64,000 nt of DNA from Euglena gracilis (lineage: Eukaryota; Euglenida; Euglenophyceae; Euglenales), in contig CP154955.1 in assembly GCA_039621445.1 (NCBI GenBank), positions 26,033,069 through 26,097,068 on the forward strand, read 5' to 3'. Shown piece after piece: positions 8,779 through 18,647 of the stretch; position 1 is the first letter of the stretch; each line of letters opens with the position of its first letter. The position numbers and the translations under genes are program-made. The notes below the pieces were generated by a model. The model did no database searches, was not told the origin of the DNA, and saw only the letters and a program-made list of their open reading frames with translations.

Positions 8779-11007
8779 GACAGCCGGGGTGGACCGTTGG
8801 GGGCGGGAGCCGCCCCGGGCTCGCATACCCAGCCCCACACAAAGACATACGCAAATCCCAGGTGGCATGAAAAATCTCGTGTGAGTGAAAACACGATGAA
8901 AAATCTGCCATCCCAGGAGACCTTTGCGCAAGGTGTGTCCAGTGTGTCGGGTGTGTGTGTGCGTGACGTGCAAATCTGTGACTCGGCCCAAATCTGTAAA
9001 AAATCAGATCCCATAAGGGATCGTGCACAGCCTTCCGTAAAGAAAAGAGCTTTAGACCTTTTTTGCGGTAAAGGCTCGGTTGGGGATTGCCTAAGAGAGC
9101 AGGGGTTTAAGGTGATTTCAGTGGATATAAACCCCAGATTTAACCCAACCCACTGTGCAAATATTTTGGAGTGGAGATATTGGAGGTACCCCCCCGGATA
9201 TTTTCAGATCATCGCTGCGGGGGTGCCCTGTACAGAATATAGCTTGGCCAAAACATTGGGAGTCAGAAATTTGGAGGGGGCAGATCGGCTGGTCAAAAAA
9301 ACTTTGGAAATTGTCGAATATTTCAAACCAAAGTTGTGGTGGATTGAAAATCCCCGTCATGGGTTGCTTCGAAAAAGACCCTGTGTTCAAAATCTGACTT
9401 TTGTTGATGTTGATTATTGTCAATTTTCAGATTGGGGATATCAAAAACCCACCCGAATCTGGGGGAGCGAAAATCTGAGCAAGCTACAAAACAAACTTTG
9501 TGATGGCCAGACCTGCCCGAATTTGATTCCTGGGGGGAGGAGTCACCGAGAAAAGTTGGGAGGATATGGAATGACAGTTGGTACTCAGAAAAAATGGAGG
9601 ATGCCCAAACAACTGGTGGAGTATTTGTTAACCGTGTTGGAACGAAAAAGCGGATATCGTAGGGAGGATTATGCTGTTAGGAAAGTTTGTGTGGAGGAAA
9701 TTGAGAAGGAATTTCGGGTTAAGGCGGAACGGGATTGTTTTGCAACCAGCCAAAATGCCAGGTGTGAAAAGTTTTATGGGGAGGATGATGATGCCATGAA
9801 AAAGGATTGGGGGGCGGAGGAAACGTTGTGGATGAACCCCCCCTGGACTTTGTGGCCTGAGGTGGCTGAAAAATTGCAAAATTCCAATTGTCGGGCAATT
9901 TGTATTTGCCCAGACTGGAATAGGAGGTGGGTGAAAAATCTGGTGGCTATGGCTGTCAAAAAGATTTATTTTCCCAAGGGGACAAAGTTGTTTGAGGCTG
10001 ATGGGAGGATTTTGAGGGGTACCCGTTGGGGGGTGTGGGCCTTGTTGATCGATAGAAGGCAACCCTCCCAGGGGGGGGCAGCCCCAGGGAAGAAAAAATT
10101 GGTGCGGCTGAAAAAAAGAATGTTGAGGGGGACAAAAACTCGGGGAGGATCGAAGAAACTCGGGGAGGACAGACAACTACTGGTGAAAACCCAGATTCAG
10201 TTGGCAAATGGGGAGGAAAAAACGGCCAGAATTTTGATTGACACGGGGGCGGAGGCAAACCTCATTCGACAAGGGTTGATAGGGGACCACCTAATGTATC
10301 CTGCTAAGGACCCGTTAAGGTTTGAAACTGCCAATGGGCAAACTTTGGCGGGGGGGAGCAGATGTGCAAGGGTGAAAATGATCCTACAACAAAATTGGAA
10401 TGAGGAAAGGGAAATTGAGTGTGTGGAATACGAGGTTGAATTTTATGAGGCAAACATCAAAGTTGATGCAATTCTTTCTTATCCATGGTTGGCAGAAGCA
10501 AAACTGGGAATTTTTCCACACCACAAGGCATTGGTGAAAGATAGCCCTGACCTGATTTTTTTGCGGGGTGTTGAAAAACGGAGGGGTCCGCAAAAATTCA
10601 GTGATGACAAAATTTTTTCAGTGGACAATGTGACTGTGGCAGACGGGTCTTCGTTTGGGTTGCAAAAACTTGGTCTTTGTTTGCCATTGGAAGGGTTGGA
10701 CCAGGAATTGCAATTTTTGAGTGATGAGGACCTAGGGGAGGTTGCCACAAATTTGGAGGGAAGTGACCCCCCAGTGCAAGTTATCAACCGAATGATAATT
10801 GCAAGGGAGGGGGAGGACAAAAAAGAGGAGGAACGGGTAGTCAAGTTGAGAGAACAAGTTTTGCAAGATTACAGGGGGACGGTATTTCGGTCATCGCCAT
10901 TTCCAGACCCCCCCGAAAGAGGACAATATGGTTATGCATACATACCGTTGAAGGAGGGGGCAAAGCCAACCAGACAAAAACCTTTTTTCATGCACGGTGA
11001 GAGCTAA
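8779..11007 (+). CDS. pol: Element 1 pol, part 1: C5-methyltransferase, NPPW domain, protease, RT start
   Basis: In frame with the end of gag, separated only by TAG 8776-8778; the first in-frame ATG is 8896. Domain A (about 9030-9600) is a cytosine-C5 DNA methyltransferase of the compact phage-like type: DLFCGKGS (motif I, 9055-9078), VPCTEYS (catalytic Cys motif, near 9222-9242), WWIENP (near 9337-9354) and DWGYQKPTRIW. Domain B (about 9640-10050) has DCFATSQNARC, LWMNPPW (NPPW at 9835-9846) and CICPDW, like the Dam-type domain found in DIRS elements. The aspartic protease follows, with IDTGAEANLI (DTG 10240-10248). The RT N-terminus (QKPFFMHGE) is cut by a stop at 11005-11007, caused by a 1-nt deletion at about 11002-11003. 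Both methyltransferase assignments are motif-based. Confidence 0.9.
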   Translation, partial: DSRGGPLGAGAAPGSHTQPHTKTYANPRWHEKSRVSENTMKNLPSQETFAQGVSSVSGVCVRDVQICDSAQICKKSDPIRDRAQPSVKKRALDLFCGKGSVGDCLREQGFKVISVDINPRFNPTHCANILEWRYWRYPPGYFQIIAAGVPCTEYSLAKTLGVRNLEGADRLVKKTLEIVEYFKPKLWWIENPRHGLLRKRPCVQNLTFVDVDYCQFSDWGYQKPTRIWGSENLSKLQNKLCDGQTCPNLIPGGRSHREKLGGYGMTVGTQKKWRMPKQLVEYLLTVLERKSGYRREDYAVRKVCVEEIEKEFRVKAERDCFATSQNARCEKFYGEDDDAMKKDWGAEETLWMNPPWTLWPEVAEKLQNSNCRAICICPDWNRRWVKNLVAMAVKKIYFPKGTKLFEADGRILRGTRWGVWALLIDRRQPSQGGAAPGKKKLVRLKKRMLRGTKTRGGSKKLGEDRQLLVKTQIQLANGEEKTARILIDTGAEANLIRQGLIGDHLMYPAKDPLRFETANGQTLAGGSRCARVKMILQQNWNEEREIECVEYEVEFYEANIKVDAILSYPWLAEAKLGIFPHHKALVKDSPDLIFLRGVEKRRGPQKFSDDKIFSVDNVTVADGSSFGLQKLGLCLPLEGLDQELQFLSDEDLGEVATNLEGSDPPVQVINRMIIAREGEDKKEEERVVKLREQVLQDYRGTVFRSSPFPDPPERGQYGYAYIPLKEGAKPTRQKPFFMHGES

Positions 11008-14000
11008 AAAAGGCACTTGAAAAAATCACCCAAGACTGGCTCGACAAAAAATACATTGAGCCAGCCACAGCCAAAAATTCAGAATGGCTGTCCCAGACTT
11101 TTCCAGTTCCAAAAAAATCCAACGATTTTCCTTGGAGGGGGGTGGTGGACCTCAGGGGCCCAAACAGCCAAACAAGGCGATGCAACTACCCCCTACCCAA
11201 AATTGAAGACATTTTGGTCAAACATGGTGCAAACCAAATGTTTTCGATCATCGATTTGAAGCAAGCTTTTCACCAACAACCTTTACACCCAGAAAGTCGA
11301 CCCATAACGTGTTGTTTCACCCCCAAAGGCATTTTTCAGTGGAGGGTGAACGTAATGGGTTTGACAAATGCCCCCCAGCAATTTCAGCAAATGATCGATG
11401 ACCGTTTGACACCAGTAAGGGATATCGCCACAGGGTACATAGACGACATACTGGTGGGGACAACGGTCGGGGAAGGGGAGGATCTAGTGGGGGCACATGA
11501 AAAAGATTTGAGGAGGGTGTTGGAGGTGCTGAAAACAGAACTTTTGGTGGCTGATGAATTCAAAGCCAAACTTTTTGTGGAGGAGGTTGAATTTTGTGGA
11601 CAGATTTTAGGAAATGGGACTAGGAGGCCAGCACCGGGTAAGTTACGAGCGATCGAAAAGTGGGAGGTTCCAAAAACAATTACGGCTTTGAGAGCCTTTT
11701 TGGGATTCACAAATTATTACAATGCATACATTCACATGTATGCGGAAGTAGCTGCCCGGCTGCAAGACAAATTGAAAGTCCCCAGGGAGGTGGGAAAGAA
11801 AGGAAGTCGAAAACCTGTGGAATTTGATAGGGAGGATTTAAAAGCTTTTGAGGAGTTGAAAAAAAGGTTGTGTTCGGGCCTAATGTTGCAACGGGTAGAC
11901 CCAGATAAACCCTTTGTGCTAAGGGTTGATGCCAGTGGGTACGCCGTGGGGGCAACGTTAGAGCAAATGAAGGAGGGGGGAGGAAGACCCACAGCCCAGG
12001 ATGTGATTGAGAAAAAAACTGTGCCAGTGGCTTTTATGTCTCGAAAATTGACCGAGGGGCAAAGAAAATGGACCCCCAGGGAGTTGGAGACGTACGCCAT
12101 AATTTTGGCACTACAAAAATGGGAGAGTTGGATTGGATTGCAACCCGTTTTGGTTTTAACCGACCACCAAAGTTTGGAGTCTTGGACAAGGGAGGTCCTA
12201 GACACCCCCAGTGGTCCGGTTGGGAGGAGGGCGAGATGGCATCAAATTTTCTCCAAGTATGATTTGACGGTGGGATATATCCCGGGTAAAGAAAATACCA
12301 TAGCGGATATCCTTAGTCGGTGGGCATACCCAGCTTCACAGGCCCTAAGGGATATAAGTAAGCATGGGTCAGCCGAAGACAAGGATGAAATGGAAAATTT
12401 TATCCGGGAGGAAAAAGAAGAGGAAAAACAGTGTTTGGAGATAAGAATCAAAAACCAGCCCAATTTACGTAATGCCTGGATACGGGGGGTGACAACCCGT
12501 AGTGGCAAAAACGTAACCCATGTGGAGGAAAAAGGAGAGTGCACAAGGAGGGGAACCGAGGGTGGGGTAGACCCAGGAGGAAAAGACACCCCTGTGGACA
12601 CCCACTCACAAGGGCCCAGGAAAGAAAAGAAACGAGTTCATTTTTGGGATGAGAAAGTGGGGGGGGAGACGACCCCTGTCCCGGAGACGGCTGAAAGTTC
12701 GAGGGGGGACACTCGTATGGAAGTGGGGGACGCCCTGCCAAGTACGACCCCTAAGGATATTAAGCCCGTATGGGAGCGTGATTGGGGGGAAGCATATTCC
12801 CGATGCCCCACATGGAAAGAAAAATGGGTAGCTACCAAAGGCGATTCAATTTGGCCAAAGGGTTTCAAAGTGCTAAATGGCCAATTGTTTTTCGAGGAAA
12901 AGTTGTGTGTGCCTGAAAGTTTTCAACACTTGGTGATTCAAGAAATTCACGAGTTTTTGGGGCACGTTGGCCCTGAGAAAGTTTGGAAACACATGGCAAT
13001 CCGTTTTGTTTGGGCTGATGAAAAGGCTGCAAAACAACTCAACCAAAGTTGCAGCAAAAATTGTTCCACATGCCAAGCGAGTGTGAGGGGGGAGAGTTTG
13101 AAAGGACCGATCGAGTCCACACCCATACCCCCTGCACTAATGACAAGTGTTGCCATCGATTTGTTTCGAATGCCAAGGGTTTTACACGATGGGGGGGAGT
13201 ATGACACCCTAGCCTTGTGTGTGGATAGGCATTCGGGATGGATTGTGGGGGTTGCATGCAAGGACAAGGGATTAACCGGTGCCAAGTTGGCTAAGGAAAT
13301 GGTGAAAAATCAGTGGAGGCCTTTTGGGGTTCCCTCGGTCATCTCAAGTGACCAAGGGAGCCATTTCACAAGCACTTGGTGGAAAAACATGTGTGCACTT
13401 TTGGGGATTAGGCAAGCGTATTCCCAAGCGTACCACCACCAAGCAAACGGGAGGGTTGAGAGAGCCGGACAGCAGGTAATGGAGGTGTTGAGAAAATTGT
13501 ACGTGGAGAAAAAAATTAATTGGGTTGAAGCTTTACCCCAAGTTTTGGACCGAATTCATGACGTAAAGGGGGAAAGCGGTTTGAGCCCATATGAAATTGT
13601 GACTGGAAGGGAAAGACCATTGGCAGGGGTACCCTACCAACCACCCAAAGAATGTGAGGATTCGGTGGAATTTTTCCGAAGGATGCAAGACCTTGATGGG
13701 AGGGTGGCTAGGATACTCAACAAAAAGCATGAGGAGGAGGTGGCAAGGATAAATAAGGGGAGGAAAGAAATGGAACCCCTAAAGGTGGGGACGACGGTTT
13801 GGTATAGGAGACCCGAGGGGTCGGGTGAGAAGCTTGACTCTAGGTGGGTGGGACCTGGGGTCGTGAAGGGTAGAGAGGGGGAACGGAGTTATGTAATTGA
13901 GATGAAATCTGGGGTGGAGACAAAAGCTCATAGGAGTTTTTTGAAGGAGTATCGGGAACCCCAAGTGGAAGGTAAGGGGGTGCCTCTTTTTTACCATAAG

Positions 14001-14249
14001 CGGACCGAAAAAGAAGAAGAGGCATTATCTGATGAGTGGGAGGTGGAAAAAATCGTAAGGCATCGGAAAGGAAAAGATGGAAAATGGGAATTTTTAACAA
14101 AGTGGGTCGGATATGAGGACGGGGAGGAGACTTGGGAACCGGCAGGAAATTTCATTCACCGTTTCAGTGGGGAGTTTGTGAAGTATTGTCGTGAGAAGAA
14201 AGTGAAAATGGACATAATGTCCGAACTAAAAATTGATGGTGGGCCGTAG
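11004..14249 (+). CDS. pol: Element 1 pol, part 2: RT, RNase H, integrase, chromodomain
   Basis: Continues Pol one frame over after the deletion near 11003; stop TAG 14247-14249. RT: FPVPKK, VDLRGPNS, SIIDLKQAFHQ, and YIDD at 11436-11447. RNase H: LRVDASGYAVGATLEQ, RELETYAIILAL, LTDHQSLESW, then a Ty3-type IADILSRWAYP end. After an acidic and basic linker comes integrase: zinc finger H-x3-H (HEFLGH) and C-x2-C (CSTC), catalytic AIDLFRM (near 13156), SSDQGSHF (near 13350) and NGRVERA (near 13450). A GPY/F-like module (WYRRPEGSGEKLDSRWVGPG) follows. The chromodomain (14028-14160) reads DEWEVEKIVRHRK..TKWVGYEDGEETWEP with the aromatic residues expected for methyl-lysine binding. It may steer integration to marked chromatin. 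Confidence 0.93.
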   Translation, partial: LKKALEKITQDWLDKKYIEPATAKNSEWLSQTFPVPKKSNDFPWRGVVDLRGPNSQTRRCNYPLPKIEDILVKHGANQMFSIIDLKQAFHQQPLHPESRPITCCFTPKGIFQWRVNVMGLTNAPQQFQQMIDDRLTPVRDIATGYIDDILVGTTVGEGEDLVGAHEKDLRRVLEVLKTELLVADEFKAKLFVEEVEFCGQILGNGTRRPAPGKLRAIEKWEVPKTITALRAFLGFTNYYNAYIHMYAEVAARLQDKLKVPREVGKKGSRKPVEFDREDLKAFEELKKRLCSGLMLQRVDPDKPFVLRVDASGYAVGATLEQMKEGGGRPTAQDVIEKKTVPVAFMSRKLTEGQRKWTPRELETYAIILALQKWESWIGLQPVLVLTDHQSLESWTREVLDTPSGPVGRRARWHQIFSKYDLTVGYIPGKENTIADILSRWAYPASQALRDISKHGSAEDKDEMENFIREEKEEEKQCLEIRIKNQPNLRNAWIRGVTTRSGKNVTHVEEKGECTRRGTEGGVDPGGKDTPVDTHSQGPRKEKKRVHFWDEKVGGETTPVPETAESSRGDTRMEVGDALPSTTPKDIKPVWERDWGEAYSRCPTWKEKWVATKGDSIWPKGFKVLNGQLFFEEKLCVPESFQHLVIQEIHEFLGHVGPEKVWKHMAIRFVWADEKAAKQLNQSCSKNCSTCQASVRGESLKGPIESTPIPPALMTSVAIDLFRMPRVLHDGGEYDTLALCVDRHSGWIVGVACKDKGLTGAKLAKEMVKNQWRPFGVPSVISSDQGSHFTSTWWKNMCALLGIRQAYSQAYHHQANGRVERAGQQVMEVLRKLYVEKKINWVEALPQVLDRIHDVKGESGLSPYEIVTGRERPLAGVPYQPPKECEDSVEFFRRMQDLDGRVARILNKKHEEEVARINKGRKEMEPLKVGTTVWYRRPEGSGEKLDSRWVGPGVVKGREGERSYVIEMKSGVETKAHRSFLKEYREPQVEGKGVPLFYHKRTEKEEEALSDEWEVEKIVRHRKGKDGKWEFLTKWVGYEDGEETWEPAGNFIHRFSGEFVKYCREKKVKMDIMSELKIDGGP

Positions 14250-14690
14250 GCTCTAAGGTGAGCCATAAGGCCCTGTCCAAGGCTCTACGGTGAGCCTAAT
14301 GGGAAGGCAAAGTGCTGTTTTTAAAATTCAAAAACCCGATTTGCACGTCCGTGTGGGTGTGAGTGCACGCACACACGCATGAGCGTGTAAATGAGAGAAT
14401 GTACAAATGCAAGAATTGGCAAGGAGAATGGAAATTGGAGAAAAAGGCCCCACAAGGGGGCCGGGGCCACCTCAGTATATTCGCCGCCGCATTGCTGTTG
14501 TACTCGCCCCACTGCGCTTATATTTGCCCCACCGCATTTATATTTGTATTTGTACTCGCCCCACTGCGCCTATATTTGCCGTCCTCTCCTCTTCTCTCCC
14601 GGTGTTGTAGGTTTGGAGATTGATTCTTTGAGATGATGGGTTACATTGTGTTTGGGTGTTCTTGGTCACATAATGAGCCCCCCTTCGGTT

Positions 14691-14990
14691 GGACAAAAAT
14701 CCCCCCGGCCCGAGGAGGGGGGGGGGGGCGCTTGATTTTTTGACAAAAATCCCCCCGGCCCGAGGAGGGGGGGGGGGCGTTTGATTTTTGGACAAAAATC
14801 CCCCCGGCCCGAGGAGGGGGGGGGGCGCTTGAATTTTTAAAAAAAAATCCCCCCGGCCCGAGGGGGGGGGGGGGGGCGCTCGATTTTTTGACAAAAATCC
14901 CCCCGGCCCGAGGAGGGGGGGGGGGCGCCAACCGAATTTTTACCAAAAATCCCCCGACCCGTTGGAAAGGGGGGGGGGGCAGATCTTGGT
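14691..14990. repeat. Element 1 3' G-rich tandem repeat, 49-51-bp unit
   Basis: About six copies start at 14692, 14742, 14791, 14839, 14890 and 14942. Each unit has ACAAAAATCCCCCCGGCCCG, AGG and a run of 8-14 G, then CGCTTGATTTTT. It lies between the Pol stop and the 3' LTR, in what would be the 3' untranslated part of the element RNA. The rest of 14250-15243 shows no coding signal. Element 2 has a much larger G-rich array in the same place. Confidence 0.9.
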
Positions 14991-15243
14991 GAAGACCCTC
15001 ATTCCACCCGTGAGAAGCGGGGGGGGGGCAGCCTAATATTCATTGGTTGGTGAACCAAGTCTTTCCCAAAGGTTTGAAGGCACTTGAAAGCCATAGTCCC
15101 TGATTTTTGTTTCCCGTTTGGTTGGTTCGAGAGAGGGAGTGGGACATAGGCTTTGGGTGAAGGAGTGCCGATTGGAGGAGTTCCCCCCTCTTTGTTGAGG
15201 AAGGGGGGGGGGGGGCGAGTTTTTGGTGTCCGACTAAGGTCGC

Positions 15244-15254
15244 AAGGGAGGGGG
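15244..15254 (+). other. Element 1 polypurine tract
   Basis: AAGGGAGGGGG lies immediately upstream of the 3' LTR, as expected for the plus-strand primer of an LTR retrotransposon. Confidence 0.8.
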
Positions 15255-16072
15255 TGTCGGCCGCCGGCTTTTGCCGGCAGCCAAAAATTGCCAGAAAGCG
15301 CAAATTACAAAGTCGCGGGTAACAGCCAATCAGTTAAAAAAACCCGCGACTTAAATTGGAAGCGGGTCAAATTTCAAAGACCTTTCAAATTCTTTTTGTT
15401 TACAGAACTTGAGGGGTTTTCCCCAATATTTGGCAAGAAGGAATACTATTGTATTGAATTTGGCAATTGGACTTTGATTTGGAATTGCAAGCTGAGTTTC
15501 ATTGTTGGTCATTGATCCATTGAAGTCATTGTCTTGAAGGAGCCTTAAACACCACCGCCCACTCCTCTATATCACCGTCTTCGCCACCTTCACCGAACGC
15601 TCCTTGCCCCAAGGTTTGCACATTTCATACATTCACATTTCACAGTTTCGGTTTCAAGTGTCTTCTCATTCAAGTTTCAGAGTTTCAGAAATCAAGTTTC
15701 TTTCAGTTTCTCAGTTTCAGAGTTTCAAAGCTCGGTGGGTTGGTTTTTGCCTACAAGGTGTGTGAGAGAGGAGAGAAGTGAGATTTGCACACCAAATGGC
15801 AGATTTTTCGGTTTTGAGCAAAATTTCGGAAAACATTGAAAAAACGATCCTACGCGCCGGCTGGGGTTGGGGAAACCACCTGGGTGAAAAAATGGGGGTT
15901 GGCTTGAGCCCACCAATTCCCCGAGAAAGCGCAGGCCCCACCCTGGAAACACCCACCCCCCTGCTGTCGGTGGTTATCCACGACGGCGAGGACCCCCCCG
16001 GGCCCTCGGCCCACCGGGACTCGCCGGTCGCAGGGGCGACCGGCGGCGCACAGGGGGTGGGGCCGGCGAACA
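15255..16072 (+). repeat. Element 1 3' LTR (818 bp)
   Basis: Direct copy of 4021-4836. Differences seen by eye: CTTTCGCC/CTTTTGCC, CCAAAATT/CCAATATT, TTCGATTT/TTCGGTTT, CCGGTGAACA/CCGGCGAACA, one extra C in a C run and one extra base in GGTCGCAGGGG. It is followed by the target duplication CAGC. Confidence 0.95.
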
Positions 16073-18647
16073 CAGCCAACATATCTGTATAATATGTTTC
16101 TGAAAGAAAAATATTATTGATATTACTGCCACGTGGCTGGTACGTCGCGCTGGGCCGTTTTGCTGATTCCTACTGTCATTTCCGACGATGCGCACCCACA
16201 GAAACTACAGTATCAGCATTTCGCAATATCAGATCCGTGATCAGCGCACCATTCCGAACCGATACATGTATAATTCTACTGGTTTTCGAATTGTACCATT
16301 AGACGTCTCATTTTCTAATTACATTCAAATTACCTTCAAATTCAGTTTAAATTACTTCAAATTACACAGAAATTACACAGACAAGTCCCAAATCTCACTG
16401 CTCTTTTTCCCTCTGCCAAACACCCCAAACAGACAAGGGGGGGGGCTTAAAAAATCTCGTTAGGAAAAGAATACCTCGGGATCCTCGCATACCTTACCTT
16501 GAAAACACATTGGGCAGGGTTAAAGATCCTACGCAAAGGGGTGCCGGCCCCGAGGAACTGGAAACTCCAGGGCGGGCACAACGGTTACAACACCCCACCC
16601 TTCGGTCAAAGGACACTCCCAGGACCAATCTCCGACCACTTATCTGCAATGTCACGCCACCTTGTACTTCACCAAATTCCGGCGATCGCGAGGGTATTTC
16701 TGGCTGTGTCGATCGTCTGGGTACAAACTCACCCCTCAATCGAAAGCTCTTTTCATCAGACGACTGGCGATCACCACCAAATTCAGCGACGCCGCCTGGA
16801 GCTCTTACTTTCTGTCACTGGGAAATCCTAATTTCACAACTCTGGTGCCCCCCAGGACCTCTCAGGTGGTCGCTTCGAAGAGAAGAAACGTTTCTGTAAT
16901 GTTTATTCAGCATCTTAAACCAAAAATCACTGAAAACTACCACAATTTTCGACTAAGATTCTGGCCGATCCGACGATCGCGAGCGTATCTCTGGCTGCGT
17001 GCAACGTTAGGGTACCAAGTTACCCCTCGATCGAAAGCTCTTTTCAACAGACGACCAGCGGTGCTCATCAGATCTTTCCACGCCGCACGGTACTCTTTAT
17101 CAAAATCTGGGCCAATTTCACCAAATTTGGACATCCACCCCACTGGTCCCCAAATGGCAAAAATCATTGTCCTACATGGTTAAAACAGTCATACCAGGAG
17201 CTTTGGGCCACTTTTGGGCACTTTTGGTGACATTTTTAGGAATGAAAATCGGACGCCGGGTTTTGGACAAAACCGGCGTTCCTAACGCCGGGTTTTAGGA
17301 CAGAACCGGCGTCCGAAAACCCGTGGGGGGGGGACGCCGGTTCTGTCCTGAACCCGGCGTCTCAAACGCCGGTTTAACTTGAAACATCCCAAATTTGGTG
17401 TCTTTCTCTGACCGAGGATGGGCAAAAAAAGCCAAAATTAAAGACAACTTTTTTTGCCCTGGACCCTCAATGGCGTTTTTTTTGTTGTTTTTTTTATAAA
17501 AAAAACATGTTTTTTTTTTAAAAAACCGTGTTTTTTGACTTCGTTTTAAACGAGGTGCCAGCTATGGGTGCAACAGGCCAAAATGGTGTCACGGGGGGGC
17601 CTTCAGGACGCTGGGGTAAAACGGTGTCACTGAGAGGTTGGGGTGACAAAATGCTTTTCAATGTCAAGTCAAAACTGCCGCAAAATGTGTCACAACTTTT
17701 GGTGTAACATGTGCTGTGAAAACTGAGGGGGTGAGGCGGGTTGCGGGGGGGGGGGGGGGGGGGGGGGGGTGGGGTGGGGTTGGGGGGGGGGTTGGGGGAA
17801 GAAAACCCGATTTTCCAGGTCAAAATTAGGAATCACCAAGTCGCAAAATTTGGATGGTGCCACCAAAAATTAGGCATTCCCACACATCAAATTAGATTTC
17901 GGTTCCAAATTGGGCATCGCCAACCCAAAATTTTGACCCATTTGCCCTGATTGGAGCCAAAAATGTGCAGGACAACTATATTTTAACCAAAATTAGGCAT
18001 CTCCCACCCGAAAGAAATTTTCCCAGAACTCGGCCTCCGGTCGGGTTGCGGGGGGGTTGCGGGGGGGGTTGCGGGGGGGTTGCGGGGGGAACACGCCCTG
18101 AGGGTTTGCCACTTCAATTGATCAGGAAGTTTGGGATGCAATGCAGAAAACAGAAGAGAAGACACTGGAGCTGCCAGTAGCACTTAATGGTTGGTAGATG
18201 GGGGGCCTTTGCAGGCCCAAAGGGGGGGGCCTTTGCAGGCCCATGATGGAGGGGCCTTTGCAGGCCCAAAGGGGGGGGCCTTTGCAGGCCCAAAAGGAAC
18301 CAGCAGACTGACATGTCCAGCTAGCAGTACACTTTGTACTCCAGTTCCAGCTTCTGCCTGCACCAGCAGGACTTCTTCTGCTGCACCACCAGGAGTTCCT
18401 CTGCCTGCACCAGCAGGGCTTCAGGACATCTTCTGCCTGCACCAGCAGGACTTCAAGGCTTCTTCTGCCTGCTGGACTTGTAGGAAACTTTCAAATGTCA
18501 ATTGAACTCTTGACTGCGTATTTGACCCCACCAGGGGCTTCAATTGTCCGCCATGTATTATGCGAAAAAAAATAGACACTCAGAAGTGTTTCCAAGAAAA
18601 GAGTCTGTGGTTTGGTTAGGAATATGTACAAATACAGCAAGCGCGAG
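16073..18647. other. Non-coding DNA with diverged duplication and small satellites
   Basis: No supported gene. A diverged tandem duplication has copies starting at about 16680 and 16973 (GATCGCGAG..TATCTGGCTG, ATCGAAAGCTCTTTTCA). Both strands stay open across parts of it (plus 16662-17183; minus 17167-16937, containing AFDRGVTWYPN), so a decayed coding repeat is possible. A poly-G run lies at 17741-17790. GGGTTGC with G runs repeats four times at 18043-18090. CCTTTGCAGGCCC with G runs repeats four times at 18200-18293. CTGCACCAGCAGGACTTC-type repeats occupy 18345-18475. Confidence 0.6.
17285..17360. repeat. Strong inverted repeat (hairpin)
   Basis: 17298-17314 (GGACAGAACCGGCGTCC) is the exact reverse complement of 17332-17348. 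The match extends with few mismatches to about 30 bp per arm (17285-17314 and 17332-17360). The loop contains nine G. Further ACGCCGG copies flank it (17250-17280 and 17360-17370). Confidence 0.9.

Larger units (their letters stand above)
4021..16072 (+). mobile_element. Element 1: Ty3-class chromodomain retrotransposon with DNA methyltransferase
   Basis: A complete LTR retrotransposon of about 12.05 kb. LTRs at 4021-4836 and 15255-16072 both begin TGT and end ACA and differ by about four substitutions and two 1-nt indels by eye. The 4-bp target duplication CAGC lies at 4017-4020 and 16073-16076. A primer-binding site follows the 5' LTR and a polypurine tract precedes the 3' LTR. Domain order in Pol (protease, RT, RNase H, integrase, chromodomain) places it with Ty3/gypsy chromoviruses. 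Two methyltransferase-like domains precede the protease. Gag and Pol carry three 1-nt deletions, so this copy appears recent but not fully coding as sequenced. Confidence 0.95.

Noticed and set aside
8779-8895. Separate pol start codon upstream of 8896
   Set aside because: The first in-frame ATG is 8896; frames opening earlier rely on TTG. Readthrough from gag explains the open stretch better.
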